DNA from: an uncultured Collinsella sp.
GTDB taxonomy: Bacteria > Actinomycetota > Coriobacteriia > Coriobacteriales > Coriobacteriaceae
Direction: 5' to 3'
Assembly (NCBI GenBank): GCA_902470895.1
Contig: CABRID010000060.1
Span: 1-12,328, forward strand
Length of the DNA stretch: 12,328 nucleotides
Shown here piece after piece: positions 12,279-12,328 of this stretch. A program made the translations under genes and the position numbers. The stretch's first letter is position 1. Every line of letters begins with the position of its first letter. The notes under the pieces were generated by a model. It ran no database searches, had not been told where the DNA came from, and was given only the letters and a program-made list of their open reading frames with translations.

Positions 12279-12328
12279 TGCGGACAAAAAGTTGGACCGA
12301 GTCCGGTCCAGATTGGAGTCCGCATGGG
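12279..12328 (+). mobile_element. Possible left end of an IS3-family insertion sequence, continuing beyond the window
   Basis: The stretch begins TGCGGACAAAAAGTTGGACC; an end starting with TG and containing AAAGTTGGAC is common in the IS150 branch of the IS3 family. About 45 bases in, GGAG (12315-12318) lies five bases before an ATG (12324-12326), as expected for an orfA transposase start. Inverted repeats TGCGGAC/GTCCGCA (12279-12285 with 12318-12324) and TGGACC/GGTCCA (about 12294-12310) would fold across the presumed ribosome-binding site. Only five bases of the ORF are in the window, so this is inference. Confidence 0.32.

Overview
The window is high-GC, with strong C/G preference at third codon positions, dense operons and short intergenic gaps. 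The gene set (a fused double-ATPase ECF transporter, GlmU, Prs, Pth, an NfnAB-type bifurcating transhydrogenase, a Tat-exported lipoprotein amino-acid receptor) and the palindromes with a GGGACA core suggest an anaerobic gut actinobacterium of the Coriobacteriia, most like Collinsella. That assignment is inference from composition and protein character; no 16S or other marker is present.

Layout. Positions 1-1991 (minus strand): ecfT followed by a tandem-domain ECF ATPase that runs off the left edge; no S component is visible here. Positions 2177-5639 (plus strand): three housekeeping genes, glmU (UDP-GlcNAc synthesis), prs (PRPP synthesis) and pth (peptidyl-tRNA hydrolase). They are separated by a terminator and by a very long hairpin, so they look like neighbours with their own signals rather than one tight operon. 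Positions 5640-6013: a 374-base non-coding stretch holding a 200-bp nested inverted repeat, a GC-rich terminator, a TATAAT promoter and a leader with alternative pairings. Positions 6014-8253 (plus): nfnA and nfnB overlap by 10 bases and encode the two subunits of NADH-dependent reduced ferredoxin:NADP+ oxidoreductase, which balances NADH, NADPH and ferredoxin pools in fermenting anaerobes.

Positions 8254-8380 hold two hairpins between convergent transcription units. Positions 8381-12082 (minus) form a unit read from right to left: GlnQ-type ATPase, lipoprotein receptor, two HisM/GlnP-type permeases, then, after a perfect palindrome, a cytidylate-kinase-like protein. The first four make a complete polar amino-acid ABC importer. 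Positions 12083-12328 hold its probable promoter, a 65-base palindrome, and what may be the first 50 bases of an IS3-type insertion sequence entering from the right edge.

No convincing new defence, CRISPR, phage or biosynthetic system is present. The genes belong to known families. The most unusual material is between genes: a GGGACA palindrome family, two large structured intergenic elements, and the nfn leader.
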